A program made the position numbers and the translations under genes. From positions 2,940,001 to 3,004,000 of the forward strand of contig NZ_CP139247.1 of NCBI RefSeq assembly GCF_034087045.1: a DNA stretch of 64,000 bases, written 5' to 3'. Shown here in pieces: positions 1 through 8,672 of the stretch; the first letter of the stretch is position 1; each line of letters starts with the position of its first letter. The notes below the pieces were generated by a model. The model saw only the letters and a list, made by a program, of their open reading frames with translations, was not told where the DNA came from and ran no database searches. Source of the DNA: Chitinophaga sancti. GTDB lineage: Bacteria > Bacteroidota > Bacteroidia > Chitinophagales > Chitinophagaceae.

Positions 1-141
1 CAGTTTGGCTATGCAGATCCTATGGGTGTAAAACTGGAAGGGAAAGAAAGGATCGCCTGCGAAGTCACCATCCGTGCGGGTAAGGTCGTGTATGACCTGA
101 ATGGTCTGGCAGATAGTATCTCAGTACAAACCGAAAATTAA
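1..141 (+). CDS. Amidohydrolase family protein, C-terminal end (partial)
   Basis: The window opens inside a frame that runs 46 codons to a TAA at 139-141. The tail reads LEGKERIACEVTIRAGKV followed by VYDLNG, which resembles the last strands of metallo-dependent amidohydrolases, where the N- and C-terminal segments form a small sandwich domain beside the TIM barrel. No metal ligands fall in this fragment, so the family is judged from the tail alone. The next gene starts 3 nt downstream, so the two are probably in one operon with the RraA-like protein and the permease. Confidence 0.55.
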   Translation, partial: QFGYADPMGVKLEGKERIACEVTIRAGKVVYDLNGLADSISVQTEN

Positions 142-144
142 AAT

Positions 145-1059
145 ATGAAACTGTTTTTTTTGATTCCACTCTGTCTGCTGCTGAATAGCGTTGCCGCGCA
201 GACAATATCTAAAGAGGAACTGATATTTTTAACGGCCGACTGGAAAGGAGAACGCTTTCCGGACGGCCGTCCCCGTATTCCTGATGCAGTGATTGCACTG
301 GCCAAAGAGGTAGGGTTGGATGATGTATGGACGATATTGGAAGGAGAGGGATACCATTGCCAGTTTGAAGGTGGATTTAAAATGATCCATCCGGATAGCG
401 TGATGGCAGGTAGAGCGGTCACGGCCATGTTTATTCCGGCCAGACCGGATATAGAAGCACATCTGAAAGAACGCGGACAACAAAAAGGCTGGAAAGGCAA
501 TAGTAATTCATGGCCCATCCAACAATTGACGAAAGGGGATGTATATGTGGCGGATGGATTCGGTAAAATTGCAGATGGTACATTGATCGGTTCTACACTA
601 GGAAATGCCATCTATGCCCGCTCTGGCAATGGTGTAGTCTTCAATGCATCGGCCCGTGACCTGGATGGGCTGGAAGAGATCCCGGGTTTTAATGCGCTGG
701 TGAGAGACTGGGATCCATCCTTTTTGAAAAACGTAATGTTGTCTGGTATGAATGTACCTATTCGTATAGGAAAGGCTGTTGTACTGCCGGGTGACTTGGT
801 ACTAACTTCCAAAGAAGGCGTTATTTTCGTACCTGCGCATCTCGCAGAAAAAGTAATTGCTATCGCTGCCTTTATACAGGTCAAAGATGCATTTAGTTTT
901 GAGATGCTGAAGACTGGAAAATATACTCCCGGAGAACTGGACAATAACTGGACAGATGCTATCAGGCAGGCTTTTCTGGAATGGCAGCATAAGCAGGCGG
1001 GTAAAGCACCTATGACCAGGCAGGAGCTGGACAAAATGTTAGAAAAACGAACCTGGTAA
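145..1059 (+). CDS. Secreted RraA-like family protein
   Basis: The protein has 304 residues with a hydrophobic signal sequence at residues 1-19 ending VAAQ, so export across the inner membrane is expected. Residues about 60-245 match the RraA / HMG-aldolase fold. The stretch from GSTLGNAIYARSG to ARDLDG reproduces the family pattern of a Gly followed about 21 residues later by Arg-Asp, which in class II pyruvate aldolases binds the divalent metal and substrate. Known members are cytoplasmic aldolases/decarboxylases or the RNase E inhibitor RraA; an RNase role is unlikely outside the cytoplasm. An extracytoplasmic aldolase or decarboxylase acting with the upstream amidohydrolase is inferred. 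The start ATG follows the previous stop by 3 nt. Confidence 0.8.
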   Translation: MKLFFLIPLCLLLNSVAAQTISKEELIFLTADWKGERFPDGRPRIPDAVIALAKEVGLDDVWTILEGEGYHCQFEGGFKMIHPDSVMAGRAVTAMFIPARPDIEAHLKERGQQKGWKGNSNSWPIQQLTKGDVYVADGFGKIADGTLIGSTLGNAIYARSGNGVVFNASARDLDGLEEIPGFNALVRDWDPSFLKNVMLSGMNVPIRIGKAVVLPGDLVLTSKEGVIFVPAHLAEKVIAIAAFIQVKDAFSFEMLKTGKYTPGELDNNWTDAIRQAFLEWQHKQAGKAPMTRQELDKMLEKRTW

Positions 1060-1076
1060 AAAATAAATATCCACTT

Positions 1077-2072
1077 ATGAATCATCTCGGCCCTTATATT
1101 ATTGGTTTTTGGGTACTTTTAGCAATATTATTTTCGGGAAAACCACAAACTCGCGGCTACGTGTATACGTTAATGATCTTTGCCGCTGTGACAACTTCGC
1201 TATACTATCCGCAATATTTTACCCATGTTGGGGATTACGACCTTGCAAAACTAATCACACCTTTATTACAGATCATCATGTTCGGCATGGGAACAGCCAT
1301 GAGTCTCCGTGATTTTTATGGTGTGATCAAAATGCCTATGGGTGTACTGACAGGTGTACTTTGTCATTTCACGATCATGCCTTTCATTGGCTGGGGGCTG
1401 GCGCATCTCTTTAAGTTTCCCCCGGAAATCGCTGCAGGCGTGGTATTGATAGGCACCGTGCCTTGTGGCATGGCGTCGAACGTCATCTCTTACCTGGCAA
1501 AAGCGAACCTCGCATTGTCAGTAACACTTACGGCTATTTCCACGATGCTGGCGCCTTTCGTGACACCATTGCTCATGCGCTGGCTGGCGGGAAGTTATAT
1601 TGATATCAGCGTCACTCATATGATGTGGGACATCTTTAAAATGGTGATCCTGCCGGTGGCAGCGGGCCTGGTCTTCAATCATTTTTTGAGTGGCAGGGCG
1701 AAATGGCTGGACAATGTGATGCCTAAGATCTCCATGGCTGCCATTGGATTTATCATTGTGATCATTACTGCCCATGGGCGGGATAGCTTGCTGGATGTAG
1801 GTTTATTATTGATACTTAGTTCACTGATACACAATTTATCAGGTTATGGACTGGGTTACTGGTTGTGTAAGCTGATCCGGATGAAGGAGCAGGATTGCCG
1901 TACCATAGCGATAGAAGTAGGAATGCAAAATGGAGGGTTGGCATCTGCGATAGCGAAAAGTATGGGTAAGATAGCAACGGTAGGGTTGGCGCCGGCCGTG
2001 TTCGGCCCGTTGATGAATGTAACGGGGTCTTTGCTGGCCAGCTGGTGGCATAGGCATCCCCCTGAAGAATAA
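1077..2072 (+). CDS. Bile acid:sodium symporter (BASS) family permease
   Basis: This 331-residue polytopic membrane protein has about nine hydrophobic segments. GTVPCGMASNVISYLAKAN near the middle and EVGMQNGGLASAIA near the end are the two crossover-helix signatures of BASS transporters, which co-transport an organic anion with sodium. Substrates of the family range from bile acids to pantothenate and keto acids and cannot be read from sequence. It starts 17 nt after the RraA-like gene, and a hairpin follows its stop, so it is likely the last gene of the amidohydrolase-RraA-permease operon. Uptake or export of the acid processed by those enzymes is an inference. Confidence 0.85.
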   Translation: MNHLGPYIIGFWVLLAILFSGKPQTRGYVYTLMIFAAVTTSLYYPQYFTHVGDYDLAKLITPLLQIIMFGMGTAMSLRDFYGVIKMPMGVLTGVLCHFTIMPFIGWGLAHLFKFPPEIAAGVVLIGTVPCGMASNVISYLAKANLALSVTLTAISTMLAPFVTPLLMRWLAGSYIDISVTHMMWDIFKMVILPVAAGLVFNHFLSGRAKWLDNVMPKISMAAIGFIIVIITAHGRDSLLDVGLLLILSSLIHNLSGYGLGYWLCKLIRMKEQDCRTIAIEVGMQNGGLASAIAKSMGKIATVGLAPAVFGPLMNVTGSLLASWWHRHPPEE

Positions 2073-2080
2073 CGTGGAGG

Positions 2081-2103
2081 CCGTACTACCGTAAGTAGTA
2101 CGG
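2081..2103 (+). terminator. Hairpin after the permease gene
   Basis: A perfect 9-bp stem (CCGTACTAC / GTAGTACGG) with a 5-nt loop lies 8 nt after the permease stop. No long U-run follows directly, so it may be a weak terminator or an mRNA-stabilising hairpin. The rest of the gap up to 2345 is AT-rich leader of the next gene. Confidence 0.5.
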
Positions 2104-2344
2104 CGCTAGTTTTATCATATAAGCCACCTTTCGGTGTCACGTGGTGGAATCTATAATAAAGACAAACGGGAATGAGAGGCAAAAGATAATAACTTAAAGC
2201 GAAAAAAGTATGCCTTTCGGCGAAATTTTTACAAATAATCTTTGGTCATCTTTCTTTTGTCCTGTTAATTTGATAAATTGTTAGTGAATAAGCAGGTCTC
2301 AAAAACGGGGCCGGAATCCATTTTCATCAATCAAAACCACGTAT

Positions 2345-3382
2345 ATGAATTCTCACTCTCATCGTCGGGATTTCCTTCGTCAACTGGCATTGTATACAAT
2401 GGGCGCCGGCATGGTTCCAACTATTCTGGCTGCCTGTAATAATGGGCAATCAACAAAAGAATCAGATACAAAGGATACCACCGCTGCCACCAAAGCGGAA
2501 GCGCTGGGTACGGCCAAATCTTTGTTCTTTAAAATTTCCCTGGCAGAATGGTCCTTCCACAAGGCATTATTTGCGAACCAGATGAGCCACCTTGACTTCC
2601 CGGTGAAAGCCAAAAAGGATTTCGGCATTGAGGCAGTAGAGTATGTGAACCAGTTCTTTAAGGACAAAGCAAAAGATAAAGGCTACCTGGCTGATCTGAA
2701 AAAGCGCTGCAGCGACAATGGTGTAAGGAGTGTATTGATCATGTGTGATGGTGAAGGAGAAATGGGCGATCAGGATACAAAGAAGAGACACCAGGCGGTT
2801 GAGAATCATTACAAATGGGTGGAAGCCGCAGAATACCTGGGGTGTCACGCCATCCGCGTCAACGCTGCCGGCGAAGGTAAGCCGGAGGATGTAGCCAAAG
2901 CAGTCGTAGAATCCCTCTCTAAATTATCAGAATTCGCAAGTACCCATAATATCAACGTAATTGTAGAAAACCATGGCGGCATTTCATCTAATGGTAAATG
3001 GCTGTCTGGTGTCATGAAAACAATCAACCGCCCTAACTGTGGTACCCTCCCTGATTTTGGCAACTTCTGCCTGAACAGAACAAAACCTGAAGCCAATACG
3101 CCTGAAGCATGGGCAAAAACTAAATGCCTGGAAGAATATGACCGCTATGAAGGGGTCACAGAGCTCATGCCCTTTGCGAAAGGCGCCAGTGCCAAAACCT
3201 ATGATTTCGATGCAAATGGTAACTGCGTAGAAACAGACTATCATAAAATGCTGAAGATCGTAAAAGAGGCCGGTTATACAGGTCATATCGGTATAGAATA
3301 CGAGGGCAACCAATTGTCCGAAGATGAAGGGGTGAGAAAAACATTAGCACTTCTAAAGAAAGTGGGAGAGGAACTTAGCTAA
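2345..3382 (+). CDS. Secreted TIM-barrel sugar isomerase/epimerase-like lipoprotein
   Basis: The protein has 345 residues. The N-terminus carries a twin-arginine-like motif (RRDFLR from residue 7) and a lipobox LAAC with Cys31, so it is probably Tat-exported and lipid-anchored. Residues about 60-340 form an AP-endonuclease-2-type TIM barrel as in hydroxypyruvate isomerase and xylose isomerase-like proteins. Candidate metal ligands lie in IVENHGG, GTLPDFGNF and the closing HIGIEYEG. The linker after the Cys is rich in T, K and D. It sits downstream of the permease operon but is separated by about 270 bp and a hairpin, so it probably has its own promoter. The substrate is unknown. Confidence 0.75.
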   Translation: MNSHSHRRDFLRQLALYTMGAGMVPTILAACNNGQSTKESDTKDTTAATKAEALGTAKSLFFKISLAEWSFHKALFANQMSHLDFPVKAKKDFGIEAVEYVNQFFKDKAKDKGYLADLKKRCSDNGVRSVLIMCDGEGEMGDQDTKKRHQAVENHYKWVEAAEYLGCHAIRVNAAGEGKPEDVAKAVVESLSKLSEFASTHNINVIVENHGGISSNGKWLSGVMKTINRPNCGTLPDFGNFCLNRTKPEANTPEAWAKTKCLEEYDRYEGVTELMPFAKGASAKTYDFDANGNCVETDYHKMLKIVKEAGYTGHIGIEYEGNQLSEDEGVRKTLALLKKVGEELS

Positions 3383-3544
3383 GTTCCTCCCTCCCTTATG
3401 TTACCATTTATCAAACATCTTTTAACTTGATAGTTTTATAATATCTTAGTAGTCAATTTTTAAATGCTTCTTTCGTCCGCCGTTTAGCAGTTCGTCCCCA
3501 AAAACATTGTTAGCAACTGTAAGTTTGTAGTACAACCTTCCTCA

Positions 3545-4042
3545 ATGGATAAATTTATTTTGTTCGGCGCAGTGGCAAGTATGTTTATGATTCTTGCCTT
3601 TTATATTGATAAGCTGATATCCTTCTTTGAGGACGTAGATGAAAATGAGGTGTTGGATGTGGGTTATGGTACTTGTTCCAGAGGAGGATTTCCAGTTTCT
3701 TCGGCCAGTCCGGAGGCTCCTGTTCTACTGACCGGTATCCACTGTATGGTGGGTAACCAGTACGTATACATCTATCCTAATCCACAGGATCGCTTCCTGG
3801 CGGGGTACTTTGTACAGGTAGTAGGGACCAGGATCCTGTACAAAATAGGTAATTTCGGGGATGAGGCGATCATCATCGGTATACCTGAAAAACTACTGGG
3901 GAAAAGATTTACCCTGCAATATGCGGCTTTTGATACCCAGGACCGTGTGAGTAATAAGATCACAGTGGTGGTCGATGGCATACCTTCGCTGGTAAATGAT
4001 CTCGCTGATATCTTCCAGCAGAACTGGATGCAGGAAAACTAA
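3545..4042 (+). CDS. Hypothetical membrane-anchored protein
   Basis: A 165-residue protein that I do not recognise. One hydrophobic helix spans residues about 4-22, then an acidic stretch (EDVDENEV), then a mostly beta-type soluble part. It has Cys residues in CSRGG and in GIHCMVGN but no known motif. The start ATG at 3545 directly follows an AT-rich leader. It is convergent with the MgtC-like gene; the two stop codons are separated by a single base. Confidence 0.55.
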   Translation: MDKFILFGAVASMFMILAFYIDKLISFFEDVDENEVLDVGYGTCSRGGFPVSSASPEAPVLLTGIHCMVGNQYVYIYPNPQDRFLAGYFVQVVGTRILYKIGNFGDEAIIIGIPEKLLGKRFTLQYAAFDTQDRVSNKITVVVDGIPSLVNDLADIFQQNWMQEN

Positions 4043-4043
4043 C

Positions 4044-5321
4044 CTATAATTTCAAAAGCATTTCTGAGAGCTGGAAGGTCCTGTCCAGTATCACTAAAAT
4101 AATACCTACACCCAGCACAACCAGCAACTCTATCGTAAGCTTTCTCACCACTCCTTTATCCTGGATATTTCTCCAGACTAGCGGCAGGTTTACCACTGCA
4201 CTTGCCAGCGAGGATAGTATTGCTACATTCCCTGCCAGCGCCGGACTTATTCTGTTGTGCATGGCCATGGTAGCTGCTGCGGCCGTCGTACTGGCGCTAC
4301 TCACCAATCCCCCAAATACACCGGTAGCCAGTAAACCATATGAGCCAAATACCCTTGTCAGCAAGGTGCCACCTACCTGGATCAGGATGAACAATAAGCC
4401 AAACCATAATACCTTAGGCAATGAAATAGGAGAGGCAAGTTTTAGCGTGCCGGTATCCTCCGTCATTTGGGTTTGATGGATCTTATCTCTCCATATAAAA
4501 AGAGCGGCCACTATAGACATGGCTAGTAATGGAATCAGGGTAGACGATAAAGAGGCCGGAGAAAATAAGGTGGCAATCACCAGGTTACGGGCAAACATGG
4601 CTATGGTGGTCAGCATGCAGAGTGTCGTCATTTTCGAACTGAGACCTGATGTTTGCACCCGCGAGCTCATTTCTGCCACGGTGGCACTACTGTTCACCAA
4701 TCCTCCGAATACCGCACCCAGGTACAATCCACTCGTACTGAAGATCCGCAGAAATACATAGTTCACAAAGCCAATACCCGCAATGGCAATGATGCTGATC
4801 CAGGCATCACTGGGATTGAAAAGTTCCCAGCGATCAATATATTTATCAGGCAGGATAGGATAAATGACAAAGCCGATCAATCCCAGCAAAATGGCACTTC
4901 TGATTTCTGATGGCAGCAATCCCCCGGCAAATTTATTCAGTTCTGATTTCCAGGCCAGCAGCATTGTCATTACAATCGCACCAGCCACAGGGGTGAAGAT
5001 ATGGCCTAATCCCACGAGAATCCCTAACACACAATTAACAATGAGGGCAGCAGAGGTCGTGATTTCAACCTGTTTTTCCGTCAGCAGACTCCGTGCATTA
5101 ATAGCAATGACCAGCAGAAATACGCCAATCATGGAGATAATTATAAACTGCTCGCTGATCACGGCACTTAGCATACCCAGTAAGGCTACTATTGAGAATG
5201 TACGGATACCCGCCTCTTTTTGAGACCATTTTCTTTCCATGCCCACCAGCATGCCGATGCCAGTGGAAACTGCCATTTTCAAAGCGATGGGCGCCGCATC
5301 TAAGTGCATGAATGCATCCAT
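4044..5321 (-). CDS. MgtC/SapB-DUF4010 family membrane protein
   Basis: The protein has 425 residues and about 11-12 hydrophobic segments. The N-terminal 130 residues carry the MgtC/SapB signature: GIGMLVGMERKW, then EAGIRTFSIVALLGML. The C-terminal two thirds match DUF4010, a membrane domain often fused to MgtC in bacteria. Classical MgtC supports growth at low magnesium and in host cells by modulating ATP synthase; the role of the fused form is unknown. It is a stand-alone gene. The gene upstream on the same strand starts 27 nt away but encodes an unrelated FecR-like protein. Confidence 0.8.
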   Translation of the reverse strand: MDAFMHLDAAPIALKMAVSTGIGMLVGMERKWSQKEAGIRTFSIVALLGMLSAVISEQFIIISMIGVFLLVIAINARSLLTEKQVEITTSAALIVNCVLGILVGLGHIFTPVAGAIVMTMLLAWKSELNKFAGGLLPSEIRSAILLGLIGFVIYPILPDKYIDRWELFNPSDAWISIIAIAGIGFVNYVFLRIFSTSGLYLGAVFGGLVNSSATVAEMSSRVQTSGLSSKMTTLCMLTTIAMFARNLVIATLFSPASLSSTLIPLLAMSIVAALFIWRDKIHQTQMTEDTGTLKLASPISLPKVLWFGLLFILIQVGGTLLTRVFGSYGLLATGVFGGLVSSASTTAAAATMAMHNRISPALAGNVAILSSLASAVVNLPLVWRNIQDKGVVRKLTIELLVVLGVGIILVILDRTFQLSEMLLKL

Positions 5322-5347
5322 GGGTTAAAAACAGATTTTAATGAATA

Positions 5348-6127
5348 TTACTTTACCTTCAATTTCACCCTGTCTCCTTTGAACTGATAGGAAAAAGACA
5401 TTGATTTTTGCATCGTTTGCAACACCTGTTCCAGTGACTGATCAGGAAAACTTCCATTTACAGCAGGTAACCCCGACACATCTCCATCTACATAAATTTC
5501 CGTACCATACCACTCTTCCAGTGTATGCATTGCATTCATAAACGGTACATTGGAAAAGGTCAATTCGCCTTTCAGCCAATGATCCAGTTCTGCAGGCTGG
5601 TAGGTCTCCTTTTCCATCAGGTCTATTTCTTTGTTCGCCAGCACCATATTGCCTATACCTAGCGTTTCTGCCTGATTATCAGTAGTAGAATGGTAGGATT
5701 TAGCTACCTGTACCGTACCGCTACCCAGGTAAGCAGTTGCCCCCTGTTGTGCTTCAAAGCAGCGAATTCTGAAACTGGCAGGGGCATTATTGGTGATAGT
5801 GAGAATATTGGTAACCAGCTTGATAGCATGTTTAGTGCTGATCCAGGCTTCCCCATCCAGCAATAAGGTATGTGTTTGTGCATAGTTGTCAGGTACCAGC
5901 AGGGTAGAATTCCCATTCAGCAATATCTCAGTACTATCTGGCAGTGTAAGGGAGGTACGGGTACCCATGCTCCCCTCATGAGCGGTATAATTGACCTGCG
6001 CCTCTCTGAATGATGCCAGGGCCGGCTTTTTCCCCAGTTTGAAATACCACCTGCCAATTAAATTGGCGCCTAAGACAAGAACGAGAATGATAAACAGCCA
6101 TATGCTGGACTTTTTGTTTAAAGGCAC
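5348..6127 (-). CDS. Orphan FecR-like protein lacking the N-terminal anti-sigma domain
   Basis: The frame encodes a membrane helix (SSIWLFIILVLVLG), a FecR-type beta domain (LTLPDSTEILLNGNSTLLVP, DGEAWIS) and a C-terminal DUF4974 domain (LTFSNVPFMNAMHTLEEWYG). Intact FecR anti-sigma factors begin with a cytoplasmic segment of about 80 residues that binds the sigma factor; here nothing comparable precedes the helix. No ATG is available: either a TTG at 6223 gives a Phe-rich leader, or the GTG at 6127 is used, as annotated. There is no ECF sigma gene or SusC neighbour. It could be a truncated relic or a sigma-independent sensor. Confidence 0.55.
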   Translation of the reverse strand: MPLNKKSSIWLFIILVLVLGANLIGRWYFKLGKKPALASFREAQVNYTAHEGSMGTRTSLTLPDSTEILLNGNSTLLVPDNYAQTHTLLLDGEAWISTKHAIKLVTNILTITNNAPASFRIRCFEAQQGATAYLGSGTVQVAKSYHSTTDNQAETLGIGNMVLANKEIDLMEKETYQPAELDHWLKGELTFSNVPFMNAMHTLEEWYGTEIYVDGDVSGLPAVNGSFPDQSLEQVLQTMQKSMSFSYQFKGDRVKLKVK

Positions 6128-6314
6128 TGGGAATTTTGATTTTGATGAAGGTATAAAAATAAAGAAAAAATTATAGGCCGTATCCCCATTGGGATCAAAT
6201 AAAAAATGATCCTTTATTATCAATTTATTTAATTAAAACTTCACTTGTTTTGATATTATCTAAACCTGACTAAAAGCAGGGGCCCCCCTCCGTTGTGGAT
6301 GTTGGGCGGGACCT

Positions 6315-6322
6315 TAACTTTG
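6315..6322 (+). promoter_or_regulatory. Bacteroidota -7 box (TAACTTTG) of the proline dehydrogenase gene
   Basis: TAACTTTG fits the Bacteroidota TAnnTTTG -7 element and lies only 6 nt before the chosen ATG, so the transcript would be nearly leaderless. This spacing supports the ATG at 6329 over the upstream TTG. Confidence 0.55.
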
Positions 6323-6328
6323 CGCCCC

Positions 6329-7507
6329 ATGGAAAAGCAGCAACCTTTGTCATTCGAGAATACCGCCATCGCCTTTGAATCCAGAACGGATAAAGCATTG
6401 AAAAAAGCTGACTTTCTGTTTAGTAACATCGGCAAACCCTGGCTGGTAAAGCTGGGAGCAGCCCTTACGCCCTTAGCCTTTAAGATGCATTTACCCGTAA
6501 AAGGAATCATCAAAACCACCATCTTCGATCAGTTCTGCGGAGGTGAAAGCCTGGAAGAAGCTGCCCGTACCGCTGAATCCCTGGACAAATACCACGTAGG
6601 CGTGGCACTTGACTATGGCGTAGAAGCCATGGAAGGGGAAGAGAACTATGACCATGCAGTACCGGAATTCATTCGGGCGATCGAATATGCCGGCGACAAA
6701 TCCAGCATTCCATTCATCGCCATCAAGGTAACCGGCTTTGCCCGTATTTCCCTGCTGGAAAAAATGCATGCCGGCGAAACCCTCTCCAATGAGGAAAAAG
6801 CCGAGTTTGACAGGGTGACAAAACGAATCCAGACCATTGCTGCGACTGCTGCTAAATACAACAAAGGACTGCTCATCGATGCGGAAGAAAGCTGGATACA
6901 GCAACCGGTAGATGACATGGCCGATATACTGATGGCACAGTTCAACAAAGAAAAAGTGATCATTTACAATACTTTCCAGCTGTATCGTCACGATCGACTG
7001 GAGTTTTTAAAAGCTTCCTTCCAGAAGGCACAACAACAGGGATACCTGTTAGGTGCAAAACTGGTAAGAGGCGCCTATATGGAAAAAGAGCGCAAACGTG
7101 CGCAGGATATGGGCTATCCTTCCCCCATCCAACCGAACAAAGCAGCTACCGATACGGATTACAACGCCGCGGTAGACTTCTGCATGCAACACCTGGATAA
7201 ACTCGCCGTTTTCATTGGCACACACAATGAAGATAGTAGTATGCTGGGAGCCCGGCTGCTGGAACAACAAGATCTACCTCACCAACACCCACATGTCAGC
7301 TTTTCCCAATTGTACGGAATGAGCGACAACATTACCTTCAACCTGGCACATGCCGGTTACCGGGTGTCTAAGTACCTGCCTTATGGTCCTGTAAAGGATG
7401 TGATGCCCTATCTCATTCGCCGTGCACAGGAAAATACTTCCATCTCCGGACAAATGGGCCGCGAATTGGGATTACTGCGTAAGGAAATGCAGAGAAGGGG
7501 ATTGTAA
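6329..7507 (+). CDS. Proline dehydrogenase
   Basis: The chosen ATG gives 392 residues, a monofunctional PRODH without the P5C dehydrogenase part of bifunctional PutA. It oxidises proline to pyrroline-5-carboxylate with FAD in a TIM barrel. Visible family motifs are the LVRGAYMEKERKRA segment and the C-terminal YLIRRAQENTSI, whose paired Arg residues bind the proline carboxylate. GTHNED near residue 290 is also conserved. The gene stands alone; no P5C dehydrogenase or regulator is adjacent. It is followed by a 13-bp inverted repeat. Confidence 0.92.
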   Translation: MEKQQPLSFENTAIAFESRTDKALKKADFLFSNIGKPWLVKLGAALTPLAFKMHLPVKGIIKTTIFDQFCGGESLEEAARTAESLDKYHVGVALDYGVEAMEGEENYDHAVPEFIRAIEYAGDKSSIPFIAIKVTGFARISLLEKMHAGETLSNEEKAEFDRVTKRIQTIAATAAKYNKGLLIDAEESWIQQPVDDMADILMAQFNKEKVIIYNTFQLYRHDRLEFLKASFQKAQQQGYLLGAKLVRGAYMEKERKRAQDMGYPSPIQPNKAATDTDYNAAVDFCMQHLDKLAVFIGTHNEDSSMLGARLLEQQDLPHQHPHVSFSQLYGMSDNITFNLAHAGYRVSKYLPYGPVKDVMPYLIRRAQENTSISGQMGRELGLLRKEMQRRGL

Positions 7508-7836
7508 CATTTCATAAATGGGTCGTATCAGAAGAAATCCCATTTATGAAACCTAAAATGACAACTATGTTGTTGTTACTGACTGTAACAGCACTACCAC
7601 CCATTTTGCTTTCGGTATACCTATAGTATAGCTTCGGTACAGCTATAGTGCTATAAGTGTGCTATAAGTGCACCATAAGGACACCAAAAGGGCACTTCAT
7701 TATCCCTGGGATATTGAGGTGCCCTTTTAGTACCCTTTTGATGACCCTTTAATGATGAAGTGGTAGTATAGTTACATCGAAGTTGCATCGAAAAACGATT
7801 GGAGCCACCCCCCACGGGAAGCGATTCTTTTTTCCT
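7508..7836. other. Intergenic region with two inverted repeats and short 11-bp direct repeats
   Basis: This 329-bp gap holds no convincing gene. It contains a 13-bp inverted repeat (TTTCATAAATGGG at 7510-7522 and its complement at 7539-7551) that may end the proline dehydrogenase transcript. Two adjacent copies of TGCTATAAGTG lie at 7649-7659 and 7660-7670, with a degenerate third at 7671-7681. A second hairpin sits at 7686-7728. A 26-codon hydrophobic frame (7546-7626) starts inside the first hairpin and is probably chance. Confidence 0.5.
7686..7728 (+). terminator. Terminator-like hairpin upstream of thyA
   Basis: AAAAGGGCACTTCA pairs with TGAGGTGCCCTTTT across a 15-nt loop (one wobble), giving a GC core flanked by A and T runs. 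It resembles a bidirectional intrinsic terminator between the 11-bp repeats and the thyA promoter. Confidence 0.5.
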
Positions 7837-7844
7837 TATTTTTG
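7837..7844 (+). promoter_or_regulatory. -7 box (TATTTTTG) of thyA
   Basis: TATTTTTG matches TAnnTTTG and ends 4 nt before the thyA ATG at 7849, supporting that start and a nearly leaderless mRNA. Confidence 0.5.
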
Positions 7845-7848
7845 CCGA

Positions 7849-8643
7849 ATGGAACAATACCTCAACTTACTCCAACATATTCTGGACCACGGCTCCGTAA
7901 AAACCGACCGTACTGGTACAGGAACCGTCAGCTGCTTTGGAGCTCAGTTACGTTTTAATCTCCAGGAAGGCTTTCCGTTGGTGACCACCAAAAAGCTGCA
8001 CCTGAAATCCATTATCTACGAACTGCTCTGGTTCTTAAAGGGCGATACCAATATTAAATACCTGAAAGACAATGGCGTAAGGATCTGGGATGAATGGGCC
8101 AATGAAAACGGTGACCTCGGACCTGTATATGGTAAACAATGGCGAAGCTGGGAAACAAAAGATGGTAAAGTCATTGACCAGATCAGCGACGCGATCAACA
8201 CGATCAAAAAGAACCCTGACTCCCGTCGTATTATCGTGACGGCATGGAATCCGGCAGACCTGCCAGAGATGGCACTCAGCCCCTGCCACTGCCTGTTCCA
8301 GTTTTATGTAGCAGATGGCCGCCTCAGTTGCCAGCTCTACCAGCGTAGTGCAGATGTGTTCCTGGGTGTTCCTTTCAACATCGCTTCCTATGCGCTCCTC
8401 ACCATGATGATCGCACAGGTATGTGACCTGGAGCCAGGTGATTTTGTACATACTTTTGGCGATGTACACCTGTACAGCAATCATATAGAACAGGCAAAGC
8501 TGCAGCTGAGCCGCACTCCTTATCCACTACCACAAATGAAGATCAATCCTGACAAAAAGGATATCTTCTCCTTTGAGTTTGAAGATTTCGAGCTGGAAAA
8601 TTACCAGTTCCATCCTCATATCAAAGCGCCGGTAGCTGTATAA
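7849..8643 (+). CDS. thyA: Thymidylate synthase
   Basis: This 264-residue protein is exactly the classic ThyA length when the ATG at 7849 is used; the open frame extends 22 codons further upstream without family similarity. It methylates dUMP to dTMP using methylenetetrahydrofolate. The catalytic Cys lies in [10 protein letters not shown], and [20 protein letters not shown] contains the phosphate-binding Arg and folate contacts. The N-terminal KTDRTGTGT motif and the C-terminal [10 protein letters not shown] closing segment are complete. folA follows 29 nt downstream, so the dTMP-forming enzyme and the reductase that regenerates tetrahydrofolate are co-transcribed. Confidence 0.98.
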   Translation: MEQYLNLLQHILDHGSVKTDRTGTGTVSCFGAQLRFNLQEGFPLVTTKKLHLKSIIYELLWFLKGDTNIKYLKDNGVRIWDEWANENGDLGPVYGKQWRSWETKDGKVIDQISDAINTIKKNPDSRRIIVTAWNPADLPEMALSPCHCLFQFYVADGRLSCQLYQRSADVFLGVPFNIASYALLTMMIAQVCDLEPGDFVHTFGDVHLYSNHIEQAKLQLSRTPYPLPQMKINPDKKDIFSFEFEDFELENYQFHPHIKAPVAV

Positions 8644-8672
8644 GTCATTATTCCTCCCATTAAATTATCTAC

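Noticed and set aside
7546..7626. 26-codon hydrophobic peptide after proline dehydrogenase
   Set aside because: The start codon lies in the arm of an inverted repeat and no ribosome-binding sequence or conservation can be shown.
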